Positions 9,133 through 18,307 are shown, counted from the first letter of the stretch. The stretch is DNA of 64,000 nt from Longimicrobium sp. (GCF_035474595.1 NZ_DATIND010000149.1:83700-147699); one strand, 5' to 3'. Numbers and translations are program-made. The notes: generated by a model not told the origin, from the sequence alone.

Positions 9133-11616
9133 TCACACCCGCACCGACGCGGCGAAGGCGCGCATCCCGCGGTCGTCGCCGGTGAACTCGGGGCCGGCGA
9201 GCAGGCTCAGCAGGGGGTCGCGCAGGACGCCGTCGTGCGTGCTCGCCAGCGACTCGAAGAGGCCTCGCATGGCATCGGCGTGCTCGGGGACCGGAAGCGC
9301 GTCGCGCACCCAGTCCACCAGGTGCGCCTGCAGGCTCTCCAGGCAGTAGCGCTGCAGGTGCGGCGAGGCCGCGAAAGGAGTTCGCAGGCTCTCGTACATC
9401 TCGCCCAGAAACCGCGCCGTCTGCCGGACCTCGGCCTCTCCTTCGACCAGGGACGCCACCAGCGGATTGCACGATGCGCCGGGTCCGCCTTCCACCGGGG
9501 CCGTATCCACCGGCGGCTCCTTGAGCTGGTCGGCGATCCCGCGCTCGTGCAGGAACATGAGCGCCACCACCACGCCCGCCTGCCACCCGCCGTCGGCGAT
9601 CCACCTGCGCAGCTCCGTGAACACGGGCACCGGGCCGCGCGTGGCGCACAGCGACGCCACGGAGAACTGCACGCCCAGGAACGCGCGGTCCTGCCCGGCG
9701 TAGATGTGCGATGCCACGCCGCGCAGCACGGCCCGGCACGACCTCAGCACCGCCGCACCGCGCGCGGACGGCTTCTGGCCGGTGGCGCGCTCCACCTTCC
9801 CGAGCAGGCGCTCGATGCATTGGGTGTCTTCGATCATGGGCACCAGTCGCTCGCGCGCGATGGCGCCCAGCTCGCGCATGGCCAGGGACAGGTCGTGGTC
9901 GCCCACCCACGACCAAGCCGCGATCACGGCCGGGAGGTGCGCGTCGGGCTCCTCGTCCGACGACGCGGCGCGCTGCAGCGCCCGCAGGTGGCGCAGGCAC
10001 GCGTCGCGGTAGCGCTCGGCCCGGCTGGCCAGCACGCCGTCCATCAGCGCGCCCAGCGCGGCCCGCCGCTGCTGGCTTCCCGAGTGCGCCCACCGGTCCA
10101 TCAGGGGAAGCGTGATGCGAGCCGCGTCCATCTCACCGATGCGGCCCAGGACGCGCGCGGCCAGCACGCGCAGCGTCTGCAGCTCCTCGTCGCCCCGCTC
10201 GGCCAGGGTGCGCAGCCCGGGGGTCACGGTGAGCAGCGCGCGGCGGTGGCGGTCGAGCATCGCCTTCCACATCCCTTCCGGCGGCGCGCCGTCGCGGAAG
10301 CGGACGGTGTGCGACAGCGCTCCGGCCTCCACCTCGGCGTGCGCGCGCTTGAGCAGGCGCGTGTCGGAGAACTCCAGCCGTGTGTCGGCATCGGCATCGG
10401 CGTCCACGCCGGCGCCCTGCGCGTCGGCGTAGCGCAGGTTCAGGTCGCGCCGCAGCCACTGGCGCACGTGCCGGTGCAGCCGGTCTACATCGACCCAAGG
10501 CACCCCGCCCGCCTCACCCCCGCATTGCGCCAGCGCCAGGGTGAACGCGAACGACCACCCCTCGAAGTCGCCGTCCAGGTCCTGGAGGATCCTCCCGTCG
10601 GCGTTCTGCATGCGGCGCCACGCCTCCTCCAGCCCGAACCCGGGGGTCGCCAGCTCCAGGTACTGGTCCACGAACTCGAGCACCTGCGGCGCGTAGCGGA
10701 AGGTCGCGAGCAGCCACTCGCGCCCCTCTCGCAGCGCGGCCAGCTGTTCTGCGTCGACGCCGTCTGTGCCCGCGAGCGTATCCAGCTTCCGCTCCAGCTC
10801 GTCGGCCAGAAGGTCGGGCGGGTGCGGGGAGAGCCGGCGGTGCACGCCCTGCGCGGCCTGCAGCTCCTCCACCCGGCCGGCGCCGCCGGGGTCGGTGGTG
10901 AACACCACGTACGCGCCGCGCGCTCGGAGCTGCTCGCCCAGCTGCTGCCAGCCGGACCGGTCGGTAGTCTCGAACAGTCGCGTGACGTCGGGGTCGGCGC
11001 GCGAGAAGGCGTTGGGGAAGATCACCAGACGGTTCCTGAAGCCGTGGTCGCGGGTGGCGAGGTGGCGCACGTCGATGCGAACCTTGCGGTCCAGCGACTC
11101 GGCGAGCAGCGTCGCCTCCATGCAGCGCCCCCGCTGGCGCAGGTGCCACCCCAGGTACAGCGCCGTCTTCACCTTGCCGGCCCCGCGCTCGGCGGTGAGC
11201 AGGAGCACGCGCCGCTCCTCCAGGTGCCTGAGCAGCTCGTCCACCTCCGCGTCCGTCCCGCGGAAGCTCAGCGCGCTCTCCTGCTCCCACTGCGGAGGCA
11301 CCGGCTCCACCTCCGCGCACGAGAAGCGGCGGGTGGCCGATCGGGCCTGGTAGAGCTCGAAGACCTGGCGCTCGACGTTGATGCCGATGCTGCGCTGGTC
11401 GAGGTTGTCGACCTCCAACCGGCCCTCGAAGTAGTTGTTCTGCGTGGGGCCGACGCCGGGCGGCGGGGCGCCGTTCCCAGCTCCTCCACCCTCCGCCGGA
11501 CTCCCCGTCCCGGCGGAGGGTGGAGCGGGGGGTGAAGAAGGGGAGGAAGGCTGGGACGGAGGAGGAGGGGAGGGGGGAGGGGCGGGCTTCTCCGGGCCGG
11601 CGGTCGGGTCGGACAT
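9133..11616 (-). CDS. large P-loop NTPase-like protein with Pro-rich N-terminus and helical C-terminus
   Basis: 827 residues. Residues 1-57 are Pro/Ser-rich and disordered. A conserved-looking segment with QNNYFEG (59-65) follows. A P-loop-like motif AERGAGKV at 142-149 follows a hydrophobic LLLL strand, but the residue after the Lys is Val instead of Ser/Thr. Hydrophobic strands RLVIFPNAF and YVVFTTDPGG further on fit Walker B and sensor positions of AAA/STAND ATPases. The last 400 residues are leucine- and alanine-rich helical repeats. The ATG at 11616 is preferred because GGAG lies nine bases upstream; an ATG at 11631 in the same frame is the alternative. The context (proteases, stator, SPFH protein) suggests a sensor or switch ATPase, which is inferred. 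Confidence 0.7.
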   Translation of the reverse strand: MSDPTAGPEKPAPPPSPPPPSQPSSPSSPPAPPSAGTGSPAEGGGAGNGAPPPGVGPTQNNYFEGRLEVDNLDQRSIGINVERQVFELYQARSATRRFSCAEVEPVPPQWEQESALSFRGTDAEVDELLRHLEERRVLLLTAERGAGKVKTALYLGWHLRQRGRCMEATLLAESLDRKVRIDVRHLATRDHGFRNRLVIFPNAFSRADPDVTRLFETTDRSGWQQLGEQLRARGAYVVFTTDPGGAGRVEELQAAQGVHRRLSPHPPDLLADELERKLDTLAGTDGVDAEQLAALREGREWLLATFRYAPQVLEFVDQYLELATPGFGLEEAWRRMQNADGRILQDLDGDFEGWSFAFTLALAQCGGEAGGVPWVDVDRLHRHVRQWLRRDLNLRYADAQGAGVDADADADTRLEFSDTRLLKRAHAEVEAGALSHTVRFRDGAPPEGMWKAMLDRHRRALLTVTPGLRTLAERGDEELQTLRVLAARVLGRIGEMDAARITLPLMDRWAHSGSQQRRAALGALMDGVLASRAERYRDACLRHLRALQRAASSDEEPDAHLPAVIAAWSWVGDHDLSLAMRELGAIARERLVPMIEDTQCIERLLGKVERATGQKPSARGAAVLRSCRAVLRGVASHIYAGQDRAFLGVQFSVASLCATRGPVPVFTELRRWIADGGWQAGVVVALMFLHERGIADQLKEPPVDTAPVEGGPGASCNPLVASLVEGEAEVRQTARFLGEMYESLRTPFAASPHLQRYCLESLQAHLVDWVRDALPVPEHADAMRGLFESLASTHDGVLRDPLLSLLAGPEFTGDDRGMRAFAASVRV

Positions 11617-11654
11617 CGAAGGGATCTCCATGATTGAGGCAGGCTTGCGCCGTT

Positions 11655-12824
11655 TCAGCCGCGCAACGACCGTTCGAGCTCCGCCGGGTCGCACAGGGTG
11701 CGCAGGGCATCGAGCTCGTGCGGCACCAGGCTGCGCTCCAGCGAGGCGAACAGCTGGTGCGCGCGGTCGGCGTACCGCGTGCGCATTGCCGGTTCGGCCA
11801 GGTCTTCGAGCAGCACCTCGGCGACCAGGTGCAGCAGCGCCGAGCGCAGCTCCAGGCGCCTTCCCGAGCCGCTGACGTTCTGCGTGGCCCAAACGACCTG
11901 CTGCAGCAGCGCCGACAACCCGCCGGTCCCCGGCGTGAGCGCGGCGTTGGTCGAGGTGTCGGGCACGGAGAGCATGCCGGGCGTCGCGCCAGGGGTGCCT
12001 ACGGGGTGGATGCCTCCCTGGAACACCGCCCGGAACTCGTCGGGCGTGGAAACCTCGCCCGCCACCGCTCCGATGGCGCGGATGCGGCCGTCCACCGCGG
12101 CGGCACGGATCCGTGCGGTGTCGCGCACGTCCTGCGCGGCCGTGTCCATGTCGGCGCTTCCCAGCGTGTGCAGGTTCGCCGCATCGCCGATCCGACGCGC
12201 GCTGTCCATCCCGGCTACGGTAACGCGCTCGCCGCGTCTGATCTTGTCCAGTTCGCGCTCTTCCTCGGCCGCGGGTCTGGTGGCCTCTTCAGGAAGGAGC
12301 CTTCCAACCTCCACCGTCCTGAGGACGATGCCGTACGCGGCCGCGAAGGCCCTCAGCTCCGGCAGCCTGTGCCGCAGAACCTCCTGCGCGGAGACCGCGA
12401 ATCCGAACACGATCTCCGTCCACTGCAGCTGCCTGACGTCGCGGCCGATCACCTGGCGCGCGCGCTCAGAGACCAGCCCGAGCGGATCGCGGTTGCGGAG
12501 GCTGGCCAGCAGGTGCGGGTCGCTCACCGAGTAGTACAGGTCCAGGAGAAGGTCGAAGCGGTGCGCTTCCTCGTCCTCGAGCACCACGTGCTGGTTGACG
12601 TCCAGGTGCAGGTCCGGCGATGCGTCCACCGCGATGGCGAAGAACCGCCCCTGCGGCCAGAGCCGCTCCAGCAGCCCCCGTTTCAGCGGCGTGCCGGGAG
12701 GAAGGATGGTCCGAAACTTCTCGCCCGACTCGCCCACCCGCTCGAACACCACCACGTTGTGCCCCTCCAGCGGCTCGGCGGGGTGGTCCCTCACCAGGCG
12801 CTCCTCGAAGGTCTGATTGCTCAT
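11655..12824 (-). CDS. SPFH/band-7-like protein
   Basis: 389 residues. The pattern between residues about 20 and 210 fits an SPFH (stomatin/prohibitin) domain: a PPGTP loop, alternating strands, LYYSVSDPHLL, the DPLGLVSERARQVIG helix, and the closing YGIVLRTVEVGRLLPEE strand-helix. A Glu/Arg-rich helical stretch follows, then a Gly/Thr/Pro linker and a C-terminal helical region. No N-terminal hairpin or membrane span is visible, so membrane association would depend on partners. It overlaps the upstream helical gene by four bases (ATGA) and ends 38 bases before the NTPase gene. SPFH proteins build membrane-associated scaffolds; a link to the adjacent stator pair is an inference. Confidence 0.6.
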   Translation of the reverse strand: MSNQTFEERLVRDHPAEPLEGHNVVVFERVGESGEKFRTILPPGTPLKRGLLERLWPQGRFFAIAVDASPDLHLDVNQHVVLEDEEAHRFDLLLDLYYSVSDPHLLASLRNRDPLGLVSERARQVIGRDVRQLQWTEIVFGFAVSAQEVLRHRLPELRAFAAAYGIVLRTVEVGRLLPEEATRPAAEEERELDKIRRGERVTVAGMDSARRIGDAANLHTLGSADMDTAAQDVRDTARIRAAAVDGRIRAIGAVAGEVSTPDEFRAVFQGGIHPVGTPGATPGMLSVPDTSTNAALTPGTGGLSALLQQVVWATQNVSGSGRRLELRSALLHLVAEVLLEDLAEPAMRTRYADRAHQLFASLERSLVPHELDALRTLCDPAELERSLRG

Positions 12825-13843
12825 CGTTTTCTTAGGTTGATGAAGTCAGTGTACGCCTCTCGACCGGCTCCTTCGCTTCCCCGTGCCCCGGCAGTCGCCC
12901 CTGCGTCCAGCAGGGCGCGCGCGTGTTCAATGCGGTCGCGCTGCGCGGCTACCCGGCGCATCCCGGCCTCCACCCGCGAGCGCCAGAGCGCGGCGGTGGC
13001 CCACGCCCACGCCTCCGGCCCCGCGCCCGCCGCCGTGCCGCGCAGCACGGCAGCGTCGTCGGGGCTCTGCGCGCCGGCGCGGCACAGTTCGCGGTGCAGC
13101 CGGCCGCGCGCCGCCAGCGAGAACGCCACCTCGTCGGCCATCCGCTCCGCCAGCGCAACGAGGCCGTCGCGCGCGAGCGCCGCCACCGCTTCCAGGCTGC
13201 CGTCCGCCACGGGATCGGCCTCGTTCTCGCCCGCCAGGGCGCGCGTGCTGGCGCAGAGCGAGCGGACCTCGTCGATACGCGCCTCCAGCGCCTCCCGGCG
13301 CGCGGCCGACGCGCGCTCGCGACGCTCGAGCGGCGAGGATTCGGCGAGAGACGCCTCCGCCAGGTACCGGGCCTGGGCGTAGCGCTTCGCCGCCGTGCGC
13401 GCGCGCGCCGCCGCCAGCAGCTCCGCGGGCGCCTGGATGCAGGGAAGAGCGCGCAGCCGGGGCACCCGCGCGTGGTCGTGCAGCCTTTCCACGGCCTTGG
13501 CCGCCTGATCGATCCTGGCGGCCGCCTGCACCAGCGCCTGCATGGTCGCCAGCGTCCTGCGTCCGCGAAGGATCTCGTCCAGCGCGGCGCGGAAGTGCTC
13601 GCCGCGGAGCGCGTCGTCGGCGCGGGCGCGGAAGGCGTCGCGGCCGGCCAGAAGCGCCGGGTCATGCCGGCGCACCGCGGGCACGCCGGCCTCCAGCGCG
13701 GTGAAGTCGCGCGCGGCGCGCAGGTACGCCGCGCGGAACAGCCGCTTGATGCGCCGGTCGGACAGCTGCCCGTATTCGAAGCGCCAGATGGCACGGCGCA
13801 GCGCGGTGTCGTCGGTACGGAGGCTCTCAGGAGGCGGGCTCAT
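12821..13843 (-). CDS. alpha-helical protein of unknown function in stator operon
   Basis: 340 residues, almost entirely Ala/Arg/Glu/Leu helices with strong coiled-coil character between about 60 and 260. There is no signal peptide, membrane span or catalytic motif. It overlaps both neighbours by four bases (ATGA with the MotB-like gene upstream and with the SPFH gene downstream), so its synthesis is tightly coupled to theirs and it is a likely structural partner. No family was recognised. Confidence 0.7.
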   Translation of the reverse strand: MSPPPESLRTDDTALRRAIWRFEYGQLSDRRIKRLFRAAYLRAARDFTALEAGVPAVRRHDPALLAGRDAFRARADDALRGEHFRAALDEILRGRRTLATMQALVQAAARIDQAAKAVERLHDHARVPRLRALPCIQAPAELLAAARARTAAKRYAQARYLAEASLAESSPLERRERASAARREALEARIDEVRSLCASTRALAGENEADPVADGSLEAVAALARDGLVALAERMADEVAFSLAARGRLHRELCRAGAQSPDDAAVLRGTAAGAGPEAWAWATAALWRSRVEAGMRRVAAQRDRIEHARALLDAGATAGARGSEGAGREAYTDFINLRKR

Positions 13844-14493
13844 GGTGCCCCCGCGGCGGCGCTGGCCAAGCGGCCGGAGAAGTAGATGCGGAGCTCGATC
13901 CGCCGGTTGCGGCTGCGATGCCCGCTCACCGGGCGGTTCTGGGCGTAGCCGTTCACCGACATCCGCCGCTCCTCAAGCGGCCGTGCGCCGCGGGTCAGGA
14001 AGCGCATCACAGCGGTGGCGCGCGCGGTGGAGAGTTCCCAGTTGTCGCGCGGGTAGGCGGGGCGTCGGAAGGGGAGATCGTCGGTGTGGCCCTCGATCTG
14101 GATCTGCTCGTACAGGAGGCCGGCCCCCTGGCCGTCCACCCGGTGGAACACGTCGCGCAGCCGCCGCAGCAGCGCGGCGCCGCGCGGGTGCAGCTCGTAG
14201 CTGCCGGGCTCGAACAGCACCCCGTCGCCGAAGCGGATCTGCAGCAGGTTCAGGTCGGTAGAGTCGGCCACCTGGCCCGCCGCGATTTCGGCGGCGAACT
14301 CCTGGTGCAGCACGGACACGAACAGCGCCTGCTTCTGCCGGGCGATCGCCAGCTGCGCGCTCGCCGAGCCGAAGTTGCTCTCCACGAAATAGATGAGCAG
14401 GAAGAACATCAGCATCGACGTGAGCATGTCGATGAGGCCAGGCCAGTAGTGGACGCGGGTATTCACCAGGTTTTCCGCGAGCGCGCGCTTCAT
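13840..14493 (-). CDS. MotB/OmpA-like stator subunit (ZorB-like)
   Basis: 217 residues. A short cytoplasmic N-terminus leads into one membrane span at about 17-37 with an aspartate at its start (D22 in GLIDMLTSM), in the position of the proton-carrying Asp of MotB and ZorB. The C-terminal half is an OmpA/MotB peptidoglycan-binding domain: IEGHTDD, the helix NWELSTARA, then GYAQNRPV and RNRRIELRI. It starts 16 bases after the MotA-like gene and overlaps the next gene by four bases. Together they should form an inner-membrane proton channel tethered to the cell wall. The order MotA then MotB matches flagellar and Zorya stators, but no flagellar genes are near. Confidence 0.88.
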   Translation of the reverse strand: MKRALAENLVNTRVHYWPGLIDMLTSMLMFFLLIYFVESNFGSASAQLAIARQKQALFVSVLHQEFAAEIAAGQVADSTDLNLLQIRFGDGVLFEPGSYELHPRGAALLRRLRDVFHRVDGQGAGLLYEQIQIEGHTDDLPFRRPAYPRDNWELSTARATAVMRFLTRGARPLEERRMSVNGYAQNRPVSGHRSRNRRIELRIYFSGRLASAAAGAP

Positions 14494-14509
14494 TGCAGGG
14501 CACTCCGGG

Positions 14510-15658
14510 TCAGAAGAGGAAGACCAGCAGCGCCGCGAGCGCGCCCGCGCCCAGCAGCGCCGGGAGCGGGTTGCGCCGCGCGAGGGTAAGTCCGTCGTCC
14601 ACCCACGCGCCCACGCTCGCGCGCCGCAGCGGCACCTCCTGGCGCTGGTGCACCGCGCGCATCGCCACCGACTCCGCCACCTTCACCAGCGCGTCGTTGG
14701 CGTCGGCGAGCTGCTTCACCAGGGCGGTGAGCGCGCCCGCCGCCTCCTCCGCGGGTCCGCGCGCGGACTGCTGCGTGATCGCGCGGATGCTGCCGACGAT
14801 GGCGCCGAACGCGTCCTGCATCTCCTGCAGCCGCTCCAGGTTGCCGGCCTGGTGCTCCGACAGGCTGCCCAGGCTGGCGAAGGTGTCGCTCAGCTGCAGC
14901 GACAGCTTTTCCATCGCTGTCTCGTCCTCCACCGTGGCCACGGTGGCGGGGAGCAGCTCCTCGGTGGTGAACCGCTCCAGCGCGTCGTAGCACGCCGACT
15001 GCGCGCGGGCGAGGAGAAAGTTCAGGAACGAGACGGCGATGGCGCACGAGAGCCCTACCAGCGTGGTGACGAACGCCGTCTTCTTGCTGGCGATAATGCC
15101 GCCCAGGCTCTGGGCCGCCTCGGCGAACCCGCCCGCCGCCGGCACGCCGGAGGCGCTGGGGAGCACCCCCTGCATCTGCAGCAGCATCAGGCACAGCCCC
15201 ACGAAGGTGCCCAGCATCCCCAGCATCATCGCCAGGTCCACCGCGTAGGCGGGAAACGCGAGTCCCGGACTGGCGTTCTCGCGCAGCAGGGTGATCTGCT
15301 GCAGCGCCTCGACGTTCACCTTCACCCGTGCCTGCTTCATTCGCGCGAGGGCGGCCAGGCGGTCGCCGATCAGGGTGCCGGGCGGCACGTTCTCGCGCAG
15401 CTCGGCCAGGTCTACCGGCGCCGGCGCGGCGGGGCGGCTTCCCTCCGGCTCCCCGGCCTCTTCGCGATCCCGGATCCCGCGCAGCTTCGCGCGTACGCTG
15501 TCCAGCGCGTGCCGCTCCACGCTGCGGTAGCGGTGCAGGTGCCGCAGCGCCGCGGCCGCCGCGGTGCCGCCAAGGGCGAAGAGCATCAGCAGGATCAGGC
15601 GGCCGATGCCCGTGTTCTGCTGCCAGAGCAGGCCGAGGAGGCCGTGGTTGGTGGTCAT
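14510..15658 (-). CDS. MotA/TolQ/ExbB-like proton channel subunit (ZorA-like)
   Basis: 382 residues. Membrane segments are predicted at about 19-38, 141-161 and 195-216, plus a further one at 363-381. The second and third contain the family hallmarks LGMLGTFVGL and KKTAFVTTLVGL, where the small residues and threonines line the ion pore. Between the third and fourth spans is a helical cytoplasmic stretch of about 140 residues, much shorter than the tail of known ZorA proteins. The C-terminal span is an unusual addition. It begins 34 bases after the CHAT gene and is followed by the MotB-like gene. The channel assignment is firm; the energy-coupled partner is unknown. Confidence 0.88.
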   Translation of the reverse strand: MTTNHGLLGLLWQQNTGIGRLILLMLFALGGTAAAAALRHLHRYRSVERHALDSVRAKLRGIRDREEAGEPEGSRPAAPAPVDLAELRENVPPGTLIGDRLAALARMKQARVKVNVEALQQITLLRENASPGLAFPAYAVDLAMMLGMLGTFVGLCLMLLQMQGVLPSASGVPAAGGFAEAAQSLGGIIASKKTAFVTTLVGLSCAIAVSFLNFLLARAQSACYDALERFTTEELLPATVATVEDETAMEKLSLQLSDTFASLGSLSEHQAGNLERLQEMQDAFGAIVGSIRAITQQSARGPAEEAAGALTALVKQLADANDALVKVAESVAMRAVHQRQEVPLRRASVGAWVDDGLTLARRNPLPALLGAGALAALLVFLF

Positions 15659-15692
15659 GGTCGGGTGATACGCGGAGACGGATGGACGCAGA

Positions 15693-16493
15693 TCAGCGGG
15701 ACCCGCCGGCCCGGAAGGTGAAGCGGTTTCCGGAGGCGTTGCCGAAGCGGTTTTCCTGCTTCTCGTTCCCGGAGCCGGGAGCGACTTCGAAGAGCGCGTC
15801 GTCTCCGCGGAACGTTTCGAAGACGTTCACCTGGCGGGCATCGGCCGGCTGCGCGCTCCCGCCGTCCGGCAAGCGGGCTTCGGCCGGCGGCGTGACGAGG
15901 GGCACCGCCGGGTCCACGCCGGGGCGGACGCGCAGCACGGGGATGGCGGCCTCGACGTTCCCTTCGAGCTCGAGCTGGCTGATGGCGAGCTCGAACGATG
16001 CCTGCACCGTCTGCCCCATCGCCAGCGCGCCGTAGAAGGCCTGCGCGAAGACGACCGCCGACGGATCGGTGAGGGGCCGGTTCATCCCGATGGCGTAGTC
16101 CACCACCTCGCCCAGCGCCTCGACGATGGGCAGGGTGTCGCACCCGTTCAGGAACACCACGCGGATACACTCGCGCAGGATGCCGAACAGCTTCGCCAGC
16201 GCCTCCTTTCCCACCGGGCGCGGCCGGCCGTGCTCGTCGCCCAGGTAGAGCACGCCGGTGCCTCCGCCGTGGCCGGCGAAGTGCACGATCTGCGGGTCGT
16301 GCCGCAGCAGCGCGTCCTGCAGGTCGCGCCTGCGCGTGGCGAAGCACGCCACCAGCTCCACCCGGTCGCGTGCGCTTCCCTTCCGGATGGCATGGTCCAT
16401 GGCGCGCACCTCCTCGTCGAGCCGCAGCGGCGCCCGGTCGCGGAACGGGTCCGACGCCAGGAACAGCACCTTGATCTTGTCCATCATGCGCAT
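15693..16493 (-). CDS. short CHAT-domain protease
   Basis: 266 residues, nearly all one CHAT domain. The catalytic His is in IVHFAGHGGG (H75) and the catalytic Cys in VVFLNGC (C118), separated by the usual alpha/beta core. The last 60 residues are polar and probably disordered. It is very similar in plan to the CHAT part of the Sel1 protein at 7353. GGAGG lies upstream, but spacing fits either ATG 16493 or ATG 16487. It lies between the caspase-like gene and the MotA-like gene with gaps of 72 to 78 and 34 bases, so it probably shares their mRNA. It has no membrane span or repeats, and its target or activator is unknown. Confidence 0.88.
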   Translation of the reverse strand: MRMMDKIKVLFLASDPFRDRAPLRLDEEVRAMDHAIRKGSARDRVELVACFATRRRDLQDALLRHDPQIVHFAGHGGGTGVLYLGDEHGRPRPVGKEALAKLFGILRECIRVVFLNGCDTLPIVEALGEVVDYAIGMNRPLTDPSAVVFAQAFYGALAMGQTVQASFELAISQLELEGNVEAAIPVLRVRPGVDPAVPLVTPPAEARLPDGGSAQPADARQVNVFETFRGDDALFEVAPGSGNEKQENRFGNASGNRFTFRAGGSR

Positions 16494-16565
16494 CTTTCCT
16501 CCCAGATTGGCTTTAAGAGCGCTGCTGCGCGTGTCGTTCGTCTGGTGTCGGGAGCGCGGCTCCGG

Positions 16566-17405
16566 TCAGTCCCGCCACCCTCCGCGCATCACCGGACGGT
16601 CCAGGTGAAACGCCATCTCCAGCGGGAAGTCGGGGTCGGGCGTTCCCAGCATCATGATCTGCGGCTCCTGCTGCGGGTTCTCGTACCGCACGCATTCGCA
16701 CAGACGCCCGTGCAGCGCGCAGAAGCTGTCGCGGAACGCTCCGCCCTTCCAGAGCTCCAGCAGGTGGCGGGTGTAAAGTCCCTCCCGCGCCCTCTGCCCT
16801 TCGGCTGCGCCCGTCATCATCAGCACGCTGGCCCTGATCCCGTCGTCGTGAGAGGGCGCGCGCGAGATGCACGACGCCACCGGCTGCGCGAACTGCTTCA
16901 CCCCCCGCAGCACCGGTTCGGCGGAGCGGTAGACGGGCCGGTCCAGGGCGGGCGACAGGTTGGGATACCGGGCCATCACGTCGCCGTAGCGGCCCATCCC
17001 ACCGCCGAAGCAGCTCTCGCTCACGACCAGCACGCGCGTTCCGGGCGCCGCCACCCTCCAGATCGCCGCAAGCTCGTCGTCGATCAGGTCGGCGTCGTGC
17101 AGGCACCACGTCTCGTCCCACCCGTCCCGCTCGTCGCCGTCCGCGTCGGGCACGTGCGAGCCATGGCCCGAGAAGGAGACGAAAAGGGTGTGGCCGGGCT
17201 CCAGCGCCCGCGCGGCGGCGGAGAGAAGGCCGCCGACCGCGTTCCGGGTGGCGTCGGCGCCGCGCAGCACGTGGATGGCGCCGTAGCCCGCCTGGTGTGC
17301 GAGCTCCGCCATCTTCCACGCATTCTCTTCGCTCAGTGACAGCGGGCACTCGCTGGTCGAGGCCGGATGGTTCACTCCGATGTGGATCGAGGTACCGCGT
17401 GCCAT
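16566..17405 (-). CDS. metacaspase-like peptidase (C14 family)
   Basis: 279 residues. The N-terminus IHIGVN is the first strand of the caspase hemoglobinase fold. The catalytic His is H81 in FVSFSGHGSHVPD, followed by a DGWDETWCLHD substrate-pocket segment typical of metacaspases. The catalytic Cys is C132 in SESCFGGG. The start at 17405 has GGAG nine bases upstream; the frame is open further upstream, but that part is low-complexity and outside the fold. There is no prodomain or death-like adaptor domain, so activation probably depends on another protein. It lies 62 bases after the unknown gene and before the CHAT gene in the same direction. Confidence 0.9.
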   Translation of the reverse strand: MARGTSIHIGVNHPASTSECPLSLSEENAWKMAELAHQAGYGAIHVLRGADATRNAVGGLLSAAARALEPGHTLFVSFSGHGSHVPDADGDERDGWDETWCLHDADLIDDELAAIWRVAAPGTRVLVVSESCFGGGMGRYGDVMARYPNLSPALDRPVYRSAEPVLRGVKQFAQPVASCISRAPSHDDGIRASVLMMTGAAEGQRAREGLYTRHLLELWKGGAFRDSFCALHGRLCECVRYENPQQEPQIMMLGTPDPDFPLEMAFHLDRPVMRGGWRD

Positions 17406-17467
17406 GGCCGGTCTCCGGGCGTGGGGGCGGGCCGCCGCAGACACGGCGGCACCGGATCGAGCCTGGA

Positions 17468-18307
17468 TCAGCCGCCCCCCCCGCCGCTGACGCCGGCGAC
17501 CAGGCAGGTGTACGGCATCCCGCCCATGTCGGGGGGAATGGCCTCGCACGGGTTGGCGAGCGGCGGGCAGTCAGCCAGCTTTCCCCAGTACCGGGGGAGC
17601 ACGGTGGGGACGGGCCCGCCGAAAAGGGTGTAGTAGGCGGAGAAGTGGTGTGGGGTGAAGCCCGGCGCGGGAACCGGCTGGCGGGCGACGGGGAGCGGCT
17701 CCGGCGGCAGGTCTTGCGTGGTCTCGTGATACATGACCAAGTTCACCCGGCCGTTCATGGGGAACAAGGTTCCCAGCGCCTTCTGCTCGCCGCCTCCGCC
17801 GATGGGTTCAGACACCAGCGTGAGCTGCTCGCCCTCCACGTCGGAGATCTCCCACTCCACCCGGTGCGCGATCGGGCGGAACTCGCCGGGGCGCCACTCC
17901 CAGCACACCCCCGGCGACACTCGCGTGATCCGCCCGGCGCCCAGCGTCATGCGTGCCGTCAGCTTTTTCCCCGTGTCGGAGCCCAGGTGGTCGGGGTCCA
18001 CCGCGCGTTGCGTGATCTCGCGCAGGTCCACGATGTGGCTGCACAAGGCGAGGTCGGCTTCGTCGCCGGCCACGGGTGTCACCTGCCGGCCCGAAAGCGG
18101 GGCCATGGCGGTGATGCCGGTGGGCGTACCCGCTGCCGCCAGGTGCCCCGTGTCGAACGCCAGTGCCGCCACGTGCCGGTCTGCCCCGCAGTGGTCGCCG
18201 AACATCCCCGGCATCAGCACGTGCATCCGGCCGGTGTTTCCGCCGCTGGCGGGCTCGGGCACGAAGAGGCAAAGTCCCGAGAACGTGATCCGAAGGGTGA
18301 AGGCCAT
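17468..18307 (-). CDS. unknown protein, first gene of the protease/stator operon
   Basis: 279 residues from ATG 18307, beginning MAFTLRITFSGLCLFVPE, and ending in a Gly-rich tail. It has scattered Cys and His residues (GDHCGADRH, CSHIVDL) and mostly beta-type composition. No membrane span was seen. An upstream ATG at 18343 in the same frame is possible, but AAGG lies upstream of 18307 and the fold seems to start there. The gene stands at the head of the leftward operon and is divergent from the sigma factor gene with 176 bases between them. No family was recognised. Its position next to the caspase gene suggests a regulator or substrate. Confidence 0.65.
   Translation of the reverse strand: MAFTLRITFSGLCLFVPEPASGGNTGRMHVLMPGMFGDHCGADRHVAALAFDTGHLAAAGTPTGITAMAPLSGRQVTPVAGDEADLALCSHIVDLREITQRAVDPDHLGSDTGKKLTARMTLGAGRITRVSPGVCWEWRPGEFRPIAHRVEWEISDVEGEQLTLVSEPIGGGGEQKALGTLFPMNGRVNLVMYHETTQDLPPEPLPVARQPVPAPGFTPHHFSAYYTLFGGPVPTVLPRYWGKLADCPPLANPCEAIPPDMGGMPYTCLVAGVSGGGGG

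Noticed and set aside
13840..15658. Calling the stator pair a complete Zorya system or flagellar MotAB
   Set aside because: No ZorC, ZorD or ZorE and no flagellar genes are present, and the MotA-like protein has a short tail and an extra C-terminal span.
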